DNA of 46,614 nucleotides from JAVBNU01 sp031551265 (GTDB lineage: Bacteria > Cyanobacteriota > Vampirovibrionia > Gastranaerophilales > Gastranaerophilaceae). The position numbers and the translations under genes are program-made. Positions within the stretch are counted from its first letter, which is position 1. Each line of letters opens with the position of its first letter. Location of the stretch: NCBI GenBank assembly GCA_031551265.1, contig JAVBNU010000055.1, positions 1 through 46,614 of the forward strand, read 5' to 3'. A model generated the notes under the pieces. That model was given only the letters and a program-made list of their open reading frames with translations. It had not been told where the DNA came from and made no database searches. Below, in pieces: positions 25,734 through 33,689 of this stretch.

Positions 25734-26985
25734 CGTAATTATAGCAGGTGGTGGCACAGCCGGTTGTGCCTGTGCATATATAGCTTCAAAAGCAGGCTTG
25801 AAAACGCTGCTAATTGAGAGAAACATACATCTTGGCGGCACAATCACATCAGGATTTGTGCAGCCCGCAATGAAAACAGATACACAAAATATAAACTGCG
25901 AATTTTATAATGATTTTGTAGAAAAAATGAAAAAATATAATGCGCAAATTACTTATAGTGACGGTAATTCTGGCTGGTTCAATCCCGAAATCGCGAAAAT
26001 AGTACTTGATGAAATGCTAATCGAAAACGGTTGTGAAATACTTTTGGATACAGAAGTTGTTGACGTCGAAACCGATGAAAATAAAATAAAAAAAATCAAA
26101 TGCAATCACAAAACTTTATCGTCATATTGCGAAGCGAAATATTTTGTAGACTCAACAGGCGATGGAAATTTTTCTTTAATTTGCAAAAATGAAATTTTGC
26201 CTGACGAAAATTCAATTCAGGCAATGACTTTAAGATTTTTAATTTCAGGAATTGATTTAAAAAAGTTTAAAAACTGGCTTGAAGAAATTGATAAAGACCA
26301 CAACGTTACTAATTTCGCTGAAATAGACGGACAAATACACCTCACTACAGCCTATACGTGGGACGACAAGCCCTGGGGACTGCATCCTATATTCGAGGAA
26401 GCCCTACAATCAGGCGATTTAGAGGAGGCTGATACAGCTTATTTTCAACTTTTTACGGTCGCAGGTATGCCAAACACAGTCACAATGAACTGTCCAAGGA
26501 TTTTGTCTGACAAAAATCTCGACCCGCTCGACTCACTAGACATCTCAAAAGCACTGATTACAGGTCGTAAGCAGGTATTTCGTATCCATAATTTCTGCAA
26601 AAAATACTTCCCGGGCTTTGAGAACTCTTTTATTTCAAATATCGCCGATATGTTAGGTATAAGAGAGTCTCGCCGAATTAGAGGGGAGTATATATATTCT
26701 GAGAAAGATATCGTAAGTAATAAAACACTTGAAAATCCTGCATTTACCTCGAATTATCCAATTGACGTGCACTCCAACAAAAAAGATGACTCCGTTTTAG
26801 AGTTTGTTCCTCATACCTATCAAGTACCGCTTGAAGTCTTGAAATCGGCTAATTACGATAACCTGTACATCATTGGGCGTTGTTTGTCGGCTACATTCAA
26901 AGCTCAGGCCGCGTTACGGATTCAACCTTGCTGTTTTGCAATGGGTGAGGCTGTTGCAAAGGATATTGCCGGTAAACTTAGTTAA
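25726..26985 (+). CDS. FAD-dependent oxidoreductase
   Basis: The 419-residue protein begins MYDVIIAGGGTAGCACAYIA, a GxGxxG dinucleotide-binding fold, then LLIERNIHLGGTITSGFV. YFVDSTGDGNFS and GRCLSATFKAQAALRIQP complete the pattern of the FAD-dependent oxidoreductase group PF12831. GGAGG lies 8 bases before the chosen ATG; an upstream in-frame ATG at 25699 would add nine residues inside the preceding gene. It overlaps the MnmC-like methyltransferase, and E. coli MnmC fuses a methyltransferase to an FAD oxidase in this order. However, this FAD domain does not look like the MnmC oxidase, so its substrate is open. It converges on nnrD with an 8-base overlap. Confidence 0.85.
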   Translation: MYDVIIAGGGTAGCACAYIASKAGLKTLLIERNIHLGGTITSGFVQPAMKTDTQNINCEFYNDFVEKMKKYNAQITYSDGNSGWFNPEIAKIVLDEMLIENGCEILLDTEVVDVETDENKIKKIKCNHKTLSSYCEAKYFVDSTGDGNFSLICKNEILPDENSIQAMTLRFLISGIDLKKFKNWLEEIDKDHNVTNFAEIDGQIHLTTAYTWDDKPWGLHPIFEEALQSGDLEEADTAYFQLFTVAGMPNTVTMNCPRILSDKNLDPLDSLDISKALITGRKQVFRIHNFCKKYFPGFENSFISNIADMLGIRESRRIRGEYIYSEKDIVSNKTLENPAFTSNYPIDVHSNKKDDSVLEFVPHTYQVPLEVLKSANYDNLYIIGRCLSATFKAQAALRIQPCCFAMGEAVAKDIAGKLS

Positions 26986-27880
26986 CAATCTCTTTCAAAA
27001 GCTCTTTTATCGCTGTTGGCACATATTTAATCAGATCAGAAGCTAAAAGACTATACTCCGTGCAGTCTTTTACAGCTAAATCAGCTGCCAGCCCGTGCAA
27101 ATATACTGCCAAGCAAGCTGAATTTAAACGTGTTGCTCCTTGTGCTAAAAAACCCGCAATCATGCCTGTCAAAACATCACCTGTACCGGCTTTCGCGAGC
27201 GCCGAGTTACCTGTTGTATTAATAAATGTCTCAACACCATTGGTTATAATCGTTTGGCTACCTTTCAGAACAATCGTTGCATCAAACTTTTCAGCCGCTT
27301 TTATAGCATAGTGCACGCGATTTTCTTGAATTAGAGCTACATCAGTATTTAATAAACGCGAAAGCTCCATAGGGTGAGGTGTTAATATAGTTCTGTCAGG
27401 CAGCTCAAACTCACTGTGCTTAGCTAGTATATTCAACCCATCAGCATCAATAACGATAGGAATTTGAGAATTTAGCATTTTTCCTAAAAATGATATGAGA
27501 AAATCCTCGGGCAAATAAGACTTTTCAAGAAAGGCTCCAAGCCCACACCCAATTGAGATTACTTTATTTTTTGAGGCAATTTCCAATATTTTATTGACTT
27601 CTGCATCATCAACACAGCCATTTTTTTCCTTAAGTGGGCAAAATACAACTTCCGAAACTTTTGCAGAAACATCTTTTATAACGGCATCAATAGCGGCCAG
27701 CGTTACATAGCCAGCACCAACAGTGAGTGCCGCTACAGATGAGAGATACGCCGCACCACGATAGTTAATGGAGCCTGCAATATTCAATACATTGCCATAT
27801 GTAGACTTATTCGAGTCAGCGACACGCTTGGGCAGCAATGTTTTTACATATTCATGCGTTAATTCAGTTGTTTCAATCAT
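26978..27880 (-). CDS. nnrD: ADP-dependent NAD(P)H-hydrate dehydratase
   Basis: NnrD repairs damaged (hydrated) NADH and NADPH using ADP or ATP, in the cytoplasm. The 300-residue protein shows the ribokinase-like family marks: SKSTYGNVLNIAGS near the N-terminus, AAYLSSVAALTVGAGYVTLA, VIDADGLNIL, TPHPMELSRLL, VLKGSQTIIT and the anion-hole/catalytic segment ALAKAGTGDVLTGMIAGFLAQG (in pieces). The N-terminal epimerase (NnrE), often fused in bacteria, is absent and must be elsewhere. It is the last gene of the minus-strand cluster, 11 bases after trmL. Confidence 0.93.
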   Translation of the reverse strand: MIETTELTHEYVKTLLPKRVADSNKSTYGNVLNIAGSINYRGAAYLSSVAALTVGAGYVTLAAIDAVIKDVSAKVSEVVFCPLKEKNGCVDDAEVNKILEIASKNKVISIGCGLGAFLEKSYLPEDFLISFLGKMLNSQIPIVIDADGLNILAKHSEFELPDRTILTPHPMELSRLLNTDVALIQENRVHYAIKAAEKFDATIVLKGSQTIITNGVETFINTTGNSALAKAGTGDVLTGMIAGFLAQGATRLNSACLAVYLHGLAADLAVKDCTEYSLLASDLIKYVPTAIKELLKEIVN

Positions 27881-27891
27881 ATTGTCCTGCT

Positions 27892-28353
27892 TTAGAGTAA
27901 GTTATTTTGCCTTATTGATTCATAGACCACTATAGCAACTGAATTAGATAAATTCAAGCTCCTCTGACTTTCCACCATGGGGATAGTCAGACAGGATTTA
28001 GGATTAGCCTGCAATAACGACTCATCAAGCCCACGAGTTTCAGGGCCGAAAACGAAAAAATCACCTTGTCGGAAATTGATATCAGTGTATTTTTGCTTCG
28101 TTTTAGTCGTTAAAAAATAAAAATTACTTCCCTGCTTTTCGTTTAATAATTCCTCAAAAGAATTGTATCGATGAATTTTTACATCATCCCAATAATCAAG
28201 GCCAGCGCGCTTCATGTGTTTGTCATTAATAATAAAACCCAATTTCCCGACTAAATACAATTCACAACCTGTGCAAGCGCACAGCCTCACAATGTTTCCC
28301 GTATTTTGCGGAATTTCAGGTTCGACTAAAACAATGTTGAAATTAGTCGGCAT
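27892..28353 (-). CDS. trmL: tRNA (cytidine/uridine-34 2'-O)-methyltransferase TrmL
   Basis: This 153-residue SPOUT methyltransferase modifies the ribose of the wobble base in leucine tRNAs. Family motifs are VLVEPEIPQNTGNIVRLCACTG at the start, KRAGLDYWD, FFVFGPETRGLDESLL and the knotted C-terminus IPMVESQRSLNLSNSVAIVVYE (quoted in part). The length is typical of TrmL/CspR. The start overlaps the phosphatidyltransferase gene by 11 bases, indicating co-translation within the minus-strand cluster. Confidence 0.94.
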   Translation of the reverse strand: MPTNFNIVLVEPEIPQNTGNIVRLCACTGCELYLVGKLGFIINDKHMKRAGLDYWDDVKIHRYNSFEELLNEKQGSNFYFLTTKTKQKYTDINFRQGDFFVFGPETRGLDESLLQANPKSCLTIPMVESQRSLNLSNSVAIVVYESIRQNNLL

Positions 28354-28942
28354 TTTTAGTAAAAAACCTTTTACTCTCTATAATTACCGGTAATCCACGT
28401 GCGACACAGAATGCAACCGAAATAAGCGCAAACAAGTTACCAATGTATAAAATATACCATTTAAACATATATTCAGCCGGGATATGCCCTGCAATTATGA
28501 ATATAAAGGCGAAAGCTTTCGCCAACGCGTATGTGAAGCGGCTAAAATTAGATGTAACAATAAATTTACCGATTGGTGATTGCATCATTGTTGACGAACC
28601 AAAAGCTGTATAGCCCTGCTCGAGTGCAACACTGCGCAGACCGTCAGTAATAACACCGCGAACTGTCACAACAAGGGGAATCCACACAGGTAACCAGCCA
28701 AGAGTGGAAAAAGTAATCCAAAAAACTAATTCAACCACTCTGTCACTCAAAATATCGAGCACAGCACCCAGTTTCGAGGTTTCGTTAAATTTTCGGGCAA
28801 CATACCCATCTAGTCCATCCATCCACATCGCAATCGCGGTCATTATAACAGCCGCAATGTACACAGGCGTACTCTGTACGAAAAGCATACATATAATAAC
28901 AATGACTATTAACATTCTTAAAATAGTTATAAAATTTGCCAT
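28343..28942 (-). CDS. CDP-alcohol phosphatidyltransferase, PgsA-like
   Basis: The 199-residue membrane protein has the CDP-alcohol phosphotransferase motif within MDGLDGYVARKF and LGAVLDILSDR, that is DxxDGxxAR...GxxxDxxxD with all four aspartates. About five hydrophobic helices surround it. It most likely makes phosphatidylglycerol phosphate from CDP-diacylglycerol and glycerol-3-phosphate (PgsA), but related enzymes share the motif, so the alcohol acceptor is not certain. GGAGG precedes the ATG. It lies 18 bases after the Gfo/Idh/MocA oxidoreductase and overlaps trmL. Confidence 0.88.
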   Translation of the reverse strand: MANFITILRMLIVIVIICMLFVQSTPVYIAAVIMTAIAMWMDGLDGYVARKFNETSKLGAVLDILSDRVVELVFWITFSTLGWLPVWIPLVVTVRGVITDGLRSVALEQGYTAFGSSTMMQSPIGKFIVTSNFSRFTYALAKAFAFIFIIAGHIPAEYMFKWYILYIGNLFALISVAFCVARGLPVIIESKRFFTKNAD

Positions 28943-28960
28943 TTAATCCTCCATCAAAGT

Positions 28961-29962
28961 TTATTTTTTCTTTCTTGAGTACGCATAATCTATCGTATCA
29001 AGCTGTTTTGCTTTATCACCAAGCATCATTTTTTCAGCATCTTGTAAAATCCTAACTACATTATAGCCATTCTCTCCATCGCTACGCGCTTTGTATCCAT
29101 TTTTAACGCACGCTATAAAGTGCTGACACTCAAGTTTTAGAGGCTCGATTTCAAGATAGTCTAATGTCAATTTCACCGTTTGCCCGCCCGGTACAGCATT
29201 ATCAAATAATATCAGCTTATCTTCCATAACAGTATCATCGAAAACAGCCGTATGTTTTGTACCACAGAGCATTAAGTGTACACGTTTTTGTGGGTGAATC
29301 CAGCTATCCTCAATATGTGCAATTGCGCCACTCTCATATTCGATTGAAATATGGGTAATATCAAAGATATTATTACCTTCAGTTGATTGTCCTACCGCAG
29401 AAATAACCTCTTTCGGCTCTTCGCCAAGTATATAATTAATCATGGAAACATCATGAGGTGCTAAATCCCACATGACGCTGCGATCATTTTTGAAAAAATT
29501 AATATTCAGCCTGTCACTTTGAACGTAACGAATTTTGCCGAGTGTTCCCTCTTGAACAAGCGCTTTCAGGCGGTTCACGGCAGGGTGATATAACAAAAGA
29601 TGCCCGACCATTAAGACAAGCCCTTTTGCCTCTGCCATGTCCATCAAATCTTTGGCCTCCTGAGCAACGGTAGAGATTGGCTTTTCAACATAAACATGTT
29701 TGCCGGCCTCTAAAATCGCTTTTACAAGCTTAAAGTGCGTATGACTCGGGGTAATGACCGCAATAGCTTTAATCGCCTCATTACTCAACAATTCCATATA
29801 ATCTTTGGTCACATTGACGTCAGGATATTCCTGACGAATTGCATTTAAATTCTCATCGTCAATGTCACACACTGTATGCAAAGCGTTTAAGTTATAAAAA
29901 TTTCGTACAATATTGCGTCCCCATAGGCCGCAGCCTATAACCGCTATATTTTTATTGTGCAT
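28961..29962 (-). CDS. Gfo/Idh/MocA-family NAD(P)-dependent oxidoreductase
   Basis: The 333-residue protein has a Rossmann N-terminal domain (NIAVIGCGLWGRNIVRNF), the sugar-binding signature YVEKPIST, and the catalytic-region phrase MWDLAPHDVSMINYILG with the family histidine. VGHLLLYHPAVNRLKAL resembles members that oxidise or dehydrate UDP-sugars (WlbA-like), so surface-sugar synthesis is plausible but unproven. It is separated by 79 bases from rlmN upstream and by 18 bases from the phosphatidyltransferase downstream. Confidence 0.88.
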   Translation of the reverse strand: MHNKNIAVIGCGLWGRNIVRNFYNLNALHTVCDIDDENLNAIRQEYPDVNVTKDYMELLSNEAIKAIAVITPSHTHFKLVKAILEAGKHVYVEKPISTVAQEAKDLMDMAEAKGLVLMVGHLLLYHPAVNRLKALVQEGTLGKIRYVQSDRLNINFFKNDRSVMWDLAPHDVSMINYILGEEPKEVISAVGQSTEGNNIFDITHISIEYESGAIAHIEDSWIHPQKRVHLMLCGTKHTAVFDDTVMEDKLILFDNAVPGGQTVKLTLDYLEIEPLKLECQHFIACVKNGYKARSDGENGYNVVRILQDAEKMMLGDKAKQLDTIDYAYSRKKK

Positions 29963-30041
29963 TCATACTCCTGTCATAATTAAATACTTTTCTAATTGTA
30001 ATAAATACAGGCAGAAGGGTCAAATTAATTTTTTATAAAGA

Positions 30042-31067
30042 TTACGCTATTTTACCGCTTAATTGCCCGCAGGCAGCGTCTATGTCCGCTCCTCGCTCAA
30101 GTCTGACAGTAGCTTTTTTACCTGAATGTTCCAGCACATATTTAAATTTCATTACAGAATTTTTCGAGGGCTTTTTAAACTCAGAATGACTACAATCATT
30201 GTACACAATTAGATTAATATTGCATTTTAGGTCATAAATAAGATTTGCCAACTGCTTGGCATGCTCAGGTGAATCATTTACACCATCAATTAAGACATAT
30301 TCGATTGTAACTCTGCGTCCAGTTTTTGATGTGCAATATTTAAGTGTAGAAATAAGCTCACCAATTGGATATTTCTCCTCAATCGGCATAAGTTTTTTTC
30401 TCAATTCATGAGTCGGAGCATGGAGCGATACCGCAAGTGTAGACTGGAAGTCTAAATCAGCAAGCTTCTTTATTTTTGGTACAATTCCTGCAGTCGAAAG
30501 CGTCATGCGGCGCACGCCTATTTTAAAATCTTTGTTTAAAACATCAATTGCTTTTAAAAGGTTATCAAAGTTCAGCAAAGGCTCACCCTGGCCCATAAAA
30601 ACGATGTTAGTGACCTTTAATTTTGTGTCGCGTTGAATTGTAAGAACTTGGTCAATAATCTCAACAGGAGCTAAATCGCGCACAAAGCCGCGTTTTGCAG
30701 TCATGCAAAATTTGCAGCCTAACTTACAGCCGATTTGCGAACTCACACACGCAGTTAAATTAGAACGGTTATCAAAACGCATCAAAACTGTTTCTACGCA
30801 TTGTCCGTCAGGGAATTCCAACAAATACTTTATAGTTCCATCTGAACTAATTTGACGCTGTTTAATTTGGGTTTTCGTAACTTCAGCAATTTTTTTCAAT
30901 TCCTCACGAAACGCTATGGGCAAATCAGTCATTTCATCCACACTTGCGACAGATTTGTCATAAATCCACTTATAAATCTGTTTAGCACGGAAAGCAGAGC
31001 CCTTGAGCTCTGCTACCAGTTGTTCTATTTCTACCAACGACATTCCGGACAGTACGTGCTTTTGCAT
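30042..31067 (-). CDS. rlmN: Dual-specificity 23S rRNA/tRNA adenine-C2 methyltransferase RlmN
   Basis: RlmN is a radical-SAM enzyme that methylates C2 of A2503 in 23S rRNA and A37 in some tRNAs. The 341-residue protein has the cluster motif CxxxCxxC at C114, C118 and C121 (IGCKLGCKFCMT). The SAM segment VFMGQGEPLLNFDN and the second catalytic cysteine C333 in DIDAACGQLSG are also present. The N-terminal helical domain (RAKQIYKWIY) is complete. It starts 3 bases after the ferritin stop codon, so it probably shares the desulfoferrodoxin-ferritin transcript. Confidence 0.97.
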   Translation of the reverse strand: MQKHVLSGMSLVEIEQLVAELKGSAFRAKQIYKWIYDKSVASVDEMTDLPIAFREELKKIAEVTKTQIKQRQISSDGTIKYLLEFPDGQCVETVLMRFDNRSNLTACVSSQIGCKLGCKFCMTAKRGFVRDLAPVEIIDQVLTIQRDTKLKVTNIVFMGQGEPLLNFDNLLKAIDVLNKDFKIGVRRMTLSTAGIVPKIKKLADLDFQSTLAVSLHAPTHELRKKLMPIEEKYPIGELISTLKYCTSKTGRRVTIEYVLIDGVNDSPEHAKQLANLIYDLKCNINLIVYNDCSHSEFKKPSKNSVMKFKYVLEHSGKKATVRLERGADIDAACGQLSGKIA

Positions 31068-31070
31068 ATA

Positions 31071-31574
31071 TTATTCTGCCGGCGCTGTGAATGTTCTTGC
31101 TGCAAATTCTTTATCTAGATGGTAAATAGCACTGCCGTCTTTACCTATAATTTTTAACATACTGAGTATGCTATCAGCAGTTGCTTCTTCCTCAATTTGC
31201 TCATTTACGAACCATTGCAGGAATGTTACAGATGATTTATCGCTATTTTTTTCTGCAACATCAATGAGTTCGTGTATGCTTTTTGAGACAAATTCTTCAT
31301 GCGCAAGAGTTTGTTCGAATATTTGTATTATAGATGACCAGCTGCTTTCAGGCTTAGCGATAGCTTCAAGCTCAACACAGCCTCTACGATCTTGTACGTA
31401 CTTAATCATTTTATTAGCATGGAATGTTTCCTCTTGTACTTGCACATCCATCCAATTTGCAAAACCGGGTAAACCGCAGTTTTGGAAATAATTAGACATC
31501 GCTTTGTACAAGTATGCCGAGAACAATTCTTTGTTTATTTGCTCATTAAAAGCTTTTTCTACTTCTTTATTCAT
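31071..31574 (-). CDS. Non-haem ferritin
   Basis: The 167-residue protein is a bacterial ferritin (FtnA type) that stores iron as ferric mineral in a 24-subunit shell. Ferroxidase ligands are visible: E16 (INKELFSAYLY), and E49 with H52 (QEETFHANKM), plus the later Glu/Gln of the B-site (about E93 and Q126). Its start overlaps the desulfoferrodoxin gene by 8 bases. Coupling to a superoxide reductase indicates an operon for oxygen and iron stress in an anaerobe. Confidence 0.96.
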   Translation of the reverse strand: MNKEVEKAFNEQINKELFSAYLYKAMSNYFQNCGLPGFANWMDVQVQEETFHANKMIKYVQDRRGCVELEAIAKPESSWSSIIQIFEQTLAHEEFVSKSIHELIDVAEKNSDKSSVTFLQWFVNEQIEEEATADSILSMLKIIGKDGSAIYHLDKEFAARTFTAPAE

Positions 31575-31968
31575 TGATATCTCCCTTCCATAAGCCGTGT
31601 AAATTGCATAATTCTCTGGCGATTTTTTTAGCGCTACATTTACATTTCAGTTCTAATTCAGGTGCTTCATGCGGCGCTAAATATTTGCGTTTCAAGAATT
31701 TTTTGTCCTCTGAAATCACTTCTATAAACATAATATAGTGAGCATCTTCCATCGGGTGCGGTACGCTTCCTACACGAATTATTTGCTTGCCATTTTCTTC
31801 AATCATAACGGGAACATGCTTCTCGTGCAACATTTCGGTATTTTTGTCCTGTTCTTTCAACAAAGTCATCGGCTGCCCGCAACACACAAGCTCACCAACT
31901 CCGCCGTTTAGAACTTCTATGATATTGCTACAAGATTCACATTTATAGATTTCCATTAATTCTGCCAT
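31567..31968 (-). CDS. Desulfoferrodoxin (superoxide reductase)
   Basis: Superoxide reductase turns superoxide into peroxide without releasing oxygen, typical of anaerobes. The 133-residue form starts at ATG 31968 (MAELMEIYKCESC), with AAGGAG upstream; the open frame extends to 32046 but lacks support. The N-terminal desulforedoxin-type centre has Cys pairs in CESC and VCCGQ. The catalytic centre II has H ligands in HEKHVP and HPMEDAHYIMF, and Cys/His in the C-terminal ELCNLHGLW. It is the first gene of a dfx-ferritin-rlmN run. Confidence 0.95.
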   Translation of the reverse strand: MAELMEIYKCESCSNIIEVLNGGVGELVCCGQPMTLLKEQDKNTEMLHEKHVPVMIEENGKQIIRVGSVPHPMEDAHYIMFIEVISEDKKFLKRKYLAPHEAPELELKCKCSAKKIARELCNLHGLWKGDINE

Positions 31969-32010
31969 TTTATACACTCCTTCTTGGTTATAAGTACTTA
32001 CTGCTTTACT

Positions 32011-32038
32011 ATTATACAGTATTATCAAAACTTTTAAA
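32011..32038 (-). promoter_or_regulatory. Probable promoter of the desulfoferrodoxin operon
   Basis: On the minus strand a perfect TATAAT (32011-32016) follows TTTAAA (32033-32038) at 16 bases. Transcription would start near 32004, about 35 bases before the ATG. The flanking ATTATA...TATTAT imperfect symmetry resembles sites of Fur/PerR-type regulators, which would suit the genes, but the match is partial. Confidence 0.45.
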
Positions 32039-32075
32039 GTTTTCATTAACCGAATGATTACATTTTTTGTGTTGT

Positions 32076-32084
32076 TGATATAAT
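32076..32084 (+). promoter_or_regulatory. Extended -10 promoter of ybaB-recR
   Basis: TGATATAAT is an extended -10 box (TGnTATAAT). The -35 region is weak. The expected transcript starts near 32091, followed directly by the strong AAAGGAGG ribosome site and the ATG at 32114. Confidence 0.55.
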
Positions 32085-32113
32085 AGATTAAAGAGAACTT
32101 AAAGGAGGTATAT

Positions 32114-32446
32114 ATGAATATTGCTCATATGATGAAACAGGCACAGCAAATGCAAAAGAAACTGCAAGACGCACAAGCTGAGCTGGCAGACATGGAAATA
32201 AACGGAGAAGCAGCTAACGGAGCTGTTAAAGTAGTTTGTGACGGACATGGTCGTTTTAAATCGATAAAACTCAGCGCTGAAGCGATTAACCCTGAAAACC
32301 CTGCTTCCGTTGATGTTGATATGATAGAGACATTAGAAGATATAATTACAACTGCATTGCAGCAAGCCACAAAAACTGCAACTGACCAGCTGGAAACCAG
32401 AATGAAATCCGTTACAGGCGGAATAAATATACCCGGATTATTCTAA
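32114..32446 (+). CDS. YbaB/EbfC-family nucleoid-associated protein
   Basis: The 110-residue protein matches the YbaB/EbfC family of small dimeric DNA-binding proteins. The N-terminal coiled helix MMKQAQQMQKKLQDAQAEL is followed by a beta region (GAVKVVCDGHGRFKSIKLSAEA) and a C-terminal helix with the family's MKSVTGGINIPGL ending (quoted in parts). The ribosome site AAAGGAGG is strong. Its stop overlaps the recR start (TAATG), the classic dnaX-ybaB-recR arrangement, except that here dnaX is about 28 kb away. Confidence 0.94.
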   Translation: MNIAHMMKQAQQMQKKLQDAQAELADMEINGEAANGAVKVVCDGHGRFKSIKLSAEAINPENPASVDVDMIETLEDIITTALQQATKTATDQLETRMKSVTGGINIPGLF

Positions 32447-33042
32447 TGCAATACACTCGAGGTTTGGCGAATTTAATTGAATTTTTTCAAAAATTTCCCG
32501 GCATAGGTCCTAAATCTGCACAAAGAATGGCATTTTATTTGTTGAAAATGCCATTACATGAGATTGAAAAATTTGCCGCAACAATGATTGAAGCAAAGCA
32601 GACAATACACTATTGCGATGTATGTTTTAATATGTCCTCAAATAATCCTTGCGAAATTTGTCAGTCTGAAAAGCGTACAAGAGACGCAATTTGTGTTGTT
32701 GCTGAGACAAAAGATCTTATTGCAATCGAAAAAACTAACGAATACCACGGACAATATCACGTTCTACAGGGTATGCTATCACCGATTGATGGCATTGGCG
32801 CGGAAGATATACGGATTAAAGAACTTTTGCAGCGCGCAACTAATCAAGAAGTAAAAGAAGTGATTCTTGCGCTAGGACCTTCAATAGAGGGCGATGCAAC
32901 GAGCCTTTATATTACAAAGCTTTTGAAACCTTTTGGTATACGAATTACACGTATCGCTTTTGGGTTACCTGTCGGCTCTGACTTGGAATATGCTGACGAG
33001 ATTACACTTGCTCGCGCGCTTGAAGGTAGAAACGAATTGTAA
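32446..33042 (+). CDS. recR: Recombination mediator RecR
   Basis: RecR works with RecF and RecO to load RecA on gapped DNA. The 198-residue protein has the helix-hairpin-helix start (FPGIGPKSAQRMAFYLL) and a C4 zinc finger (YCDVCFNMS...NPCEICQS). The Toprim domain follows (ICVVAETKDLIAIE and LALGPSIEGDATSLYI), and the C-terminus GLPVGSDLEYADEITLARAL is typical (in pieces). The start overlaps the ybaB stop. No terminator is obvious, but an orphan gene begins 77 bases later with its own element. Confidence 0.97.
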   Translation: MQYTRGLANLIEFFQKFPGIGPKSAQRMAFYLLKMPLHEIEKFAATMIEAKQTIHYCDVCFNMSSNNPCEICQSEKRTRDAICVVAETKDLIAIEKTNEYHGQYHVLQGMLSPIDGIGAEDIRIKELLQRATNQEVKEVILALGPSIEGDATSLYITKLLKPFGIRITRIAFGLPVGSDLEYADEITLARALEGRNEL

Positions 33043-33058
33043 ACTTTTATTAAAACCA

Positions 33059-33092
33059 CTAGCAAATAATTTCTTGTTTGAACTTTAAGCAA
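33059..33092 (+). promoter_or_regulatory. CTAGCAAA element, copy 2
   Basis: Starts CTAGCAAA and ends GAACTTTAAGCAA; same length as copy 1 (10319-10352) and about 29 of 34 positions identical. It ends 27 bases before the ATG at 33120. Confidence 0.5.
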
Positions 33093-33119
33093 TTAGAAAA
33101 GTCAGAGAAGGAATTTTTT

Positions 33120-33659
33120 ATGCAAGTATCACCAATTAACCACCTGAATAATCAAACATCTTTTAAACAGCTGCCAAAACATCTGGCGAGTAAAGTTCTA
33201 GCCGAAGCAACGGGCTCAGAAGCAAAGTATCTGATGCAAGAACTCTATGATGCAAACGTGTCAACAATAAACACGTGCATTGCAGGTGCACTGCAAGATC
33301 TTAAAAAAATCCTCAAACCGGATGATTTGCGTGAAACCATGGCTGAAAGTTTTTTGCAAAACCAAAGAAGAGCTAACCTAAAATCTGCTCAACAAAGAAG
33401 TACAGAAATTATACGCACATTGAACGAAAATTCAGACGTCAAATTTTCTGAAATTATAAAAAAACCTTCACCAATTGATTTTATTATGCAAAAAATACAC
33501 GAAACCGGCACCAGCGCAAAAAATACGTTTGAAGATATTCTCGCAGCCTTTAAAACAACTTTAAAGGAACGAAACAAAATTGATGTTTCTGTCCAAAAGC
33601 TTGATGACGTACCAACAACACAACCTTACACGACTTTTGGCGACATTTCACTAAACTAA
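33120..33659 (+). CDS. Hypothetical protein with N-terminal SFK motif
   Basis: This 179-residue protein is not recognised. I chose ATG 33120 (MQVSPINHL), 7 bases after AGAAGGA; an in-frame TTG at 33078 lies inside the upstream element. The first 25 residues include NQTSFKQLPKHLASK, comparable to the VSFKAKYL start of the gene at 10010. The rest is helical and polar, with Lys/Glu-rich segments and no signal peptide or membrane helix. It shares with 10010-10282 an upstream element and a 26-base palindrome at the stop codon. Its partner might be anything; a common regulon or targeting signal is inference. Confidence 0.7.
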   Translation: MQVSPINHLNNQTSFKQLPKHLASKVLAEATGSEAKYLMQELYDANVSTINTCIAGALQDLKKILKPDDLRETMAESFLQNQRRANLKSAQQRSTEIIRTLNENSDVKFSEIIKKPSPIDFIMQKIHETGTSAKNTFEDILAAFKTTLKERNKIDVSVQKLDDVPTTQPYTTFGDISLN

Positions 33660-33685
33660 TGTAGGTTGGGGTTTCTACCCCAACA
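33660..33685 (+). repeat. 26-base palindromic repeat, copy 2
   Basis: Perfect copy, in inverse orientation, of 9978-10003, beginning with the base right after the TAA stop of the upstream gene. Its stem is GTTGGGGT/ACCCCAAC. It lies between convergent genes, and no T-tract follows. Confidence 0.7.
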
Positions 33686-33689
33686 GTAC

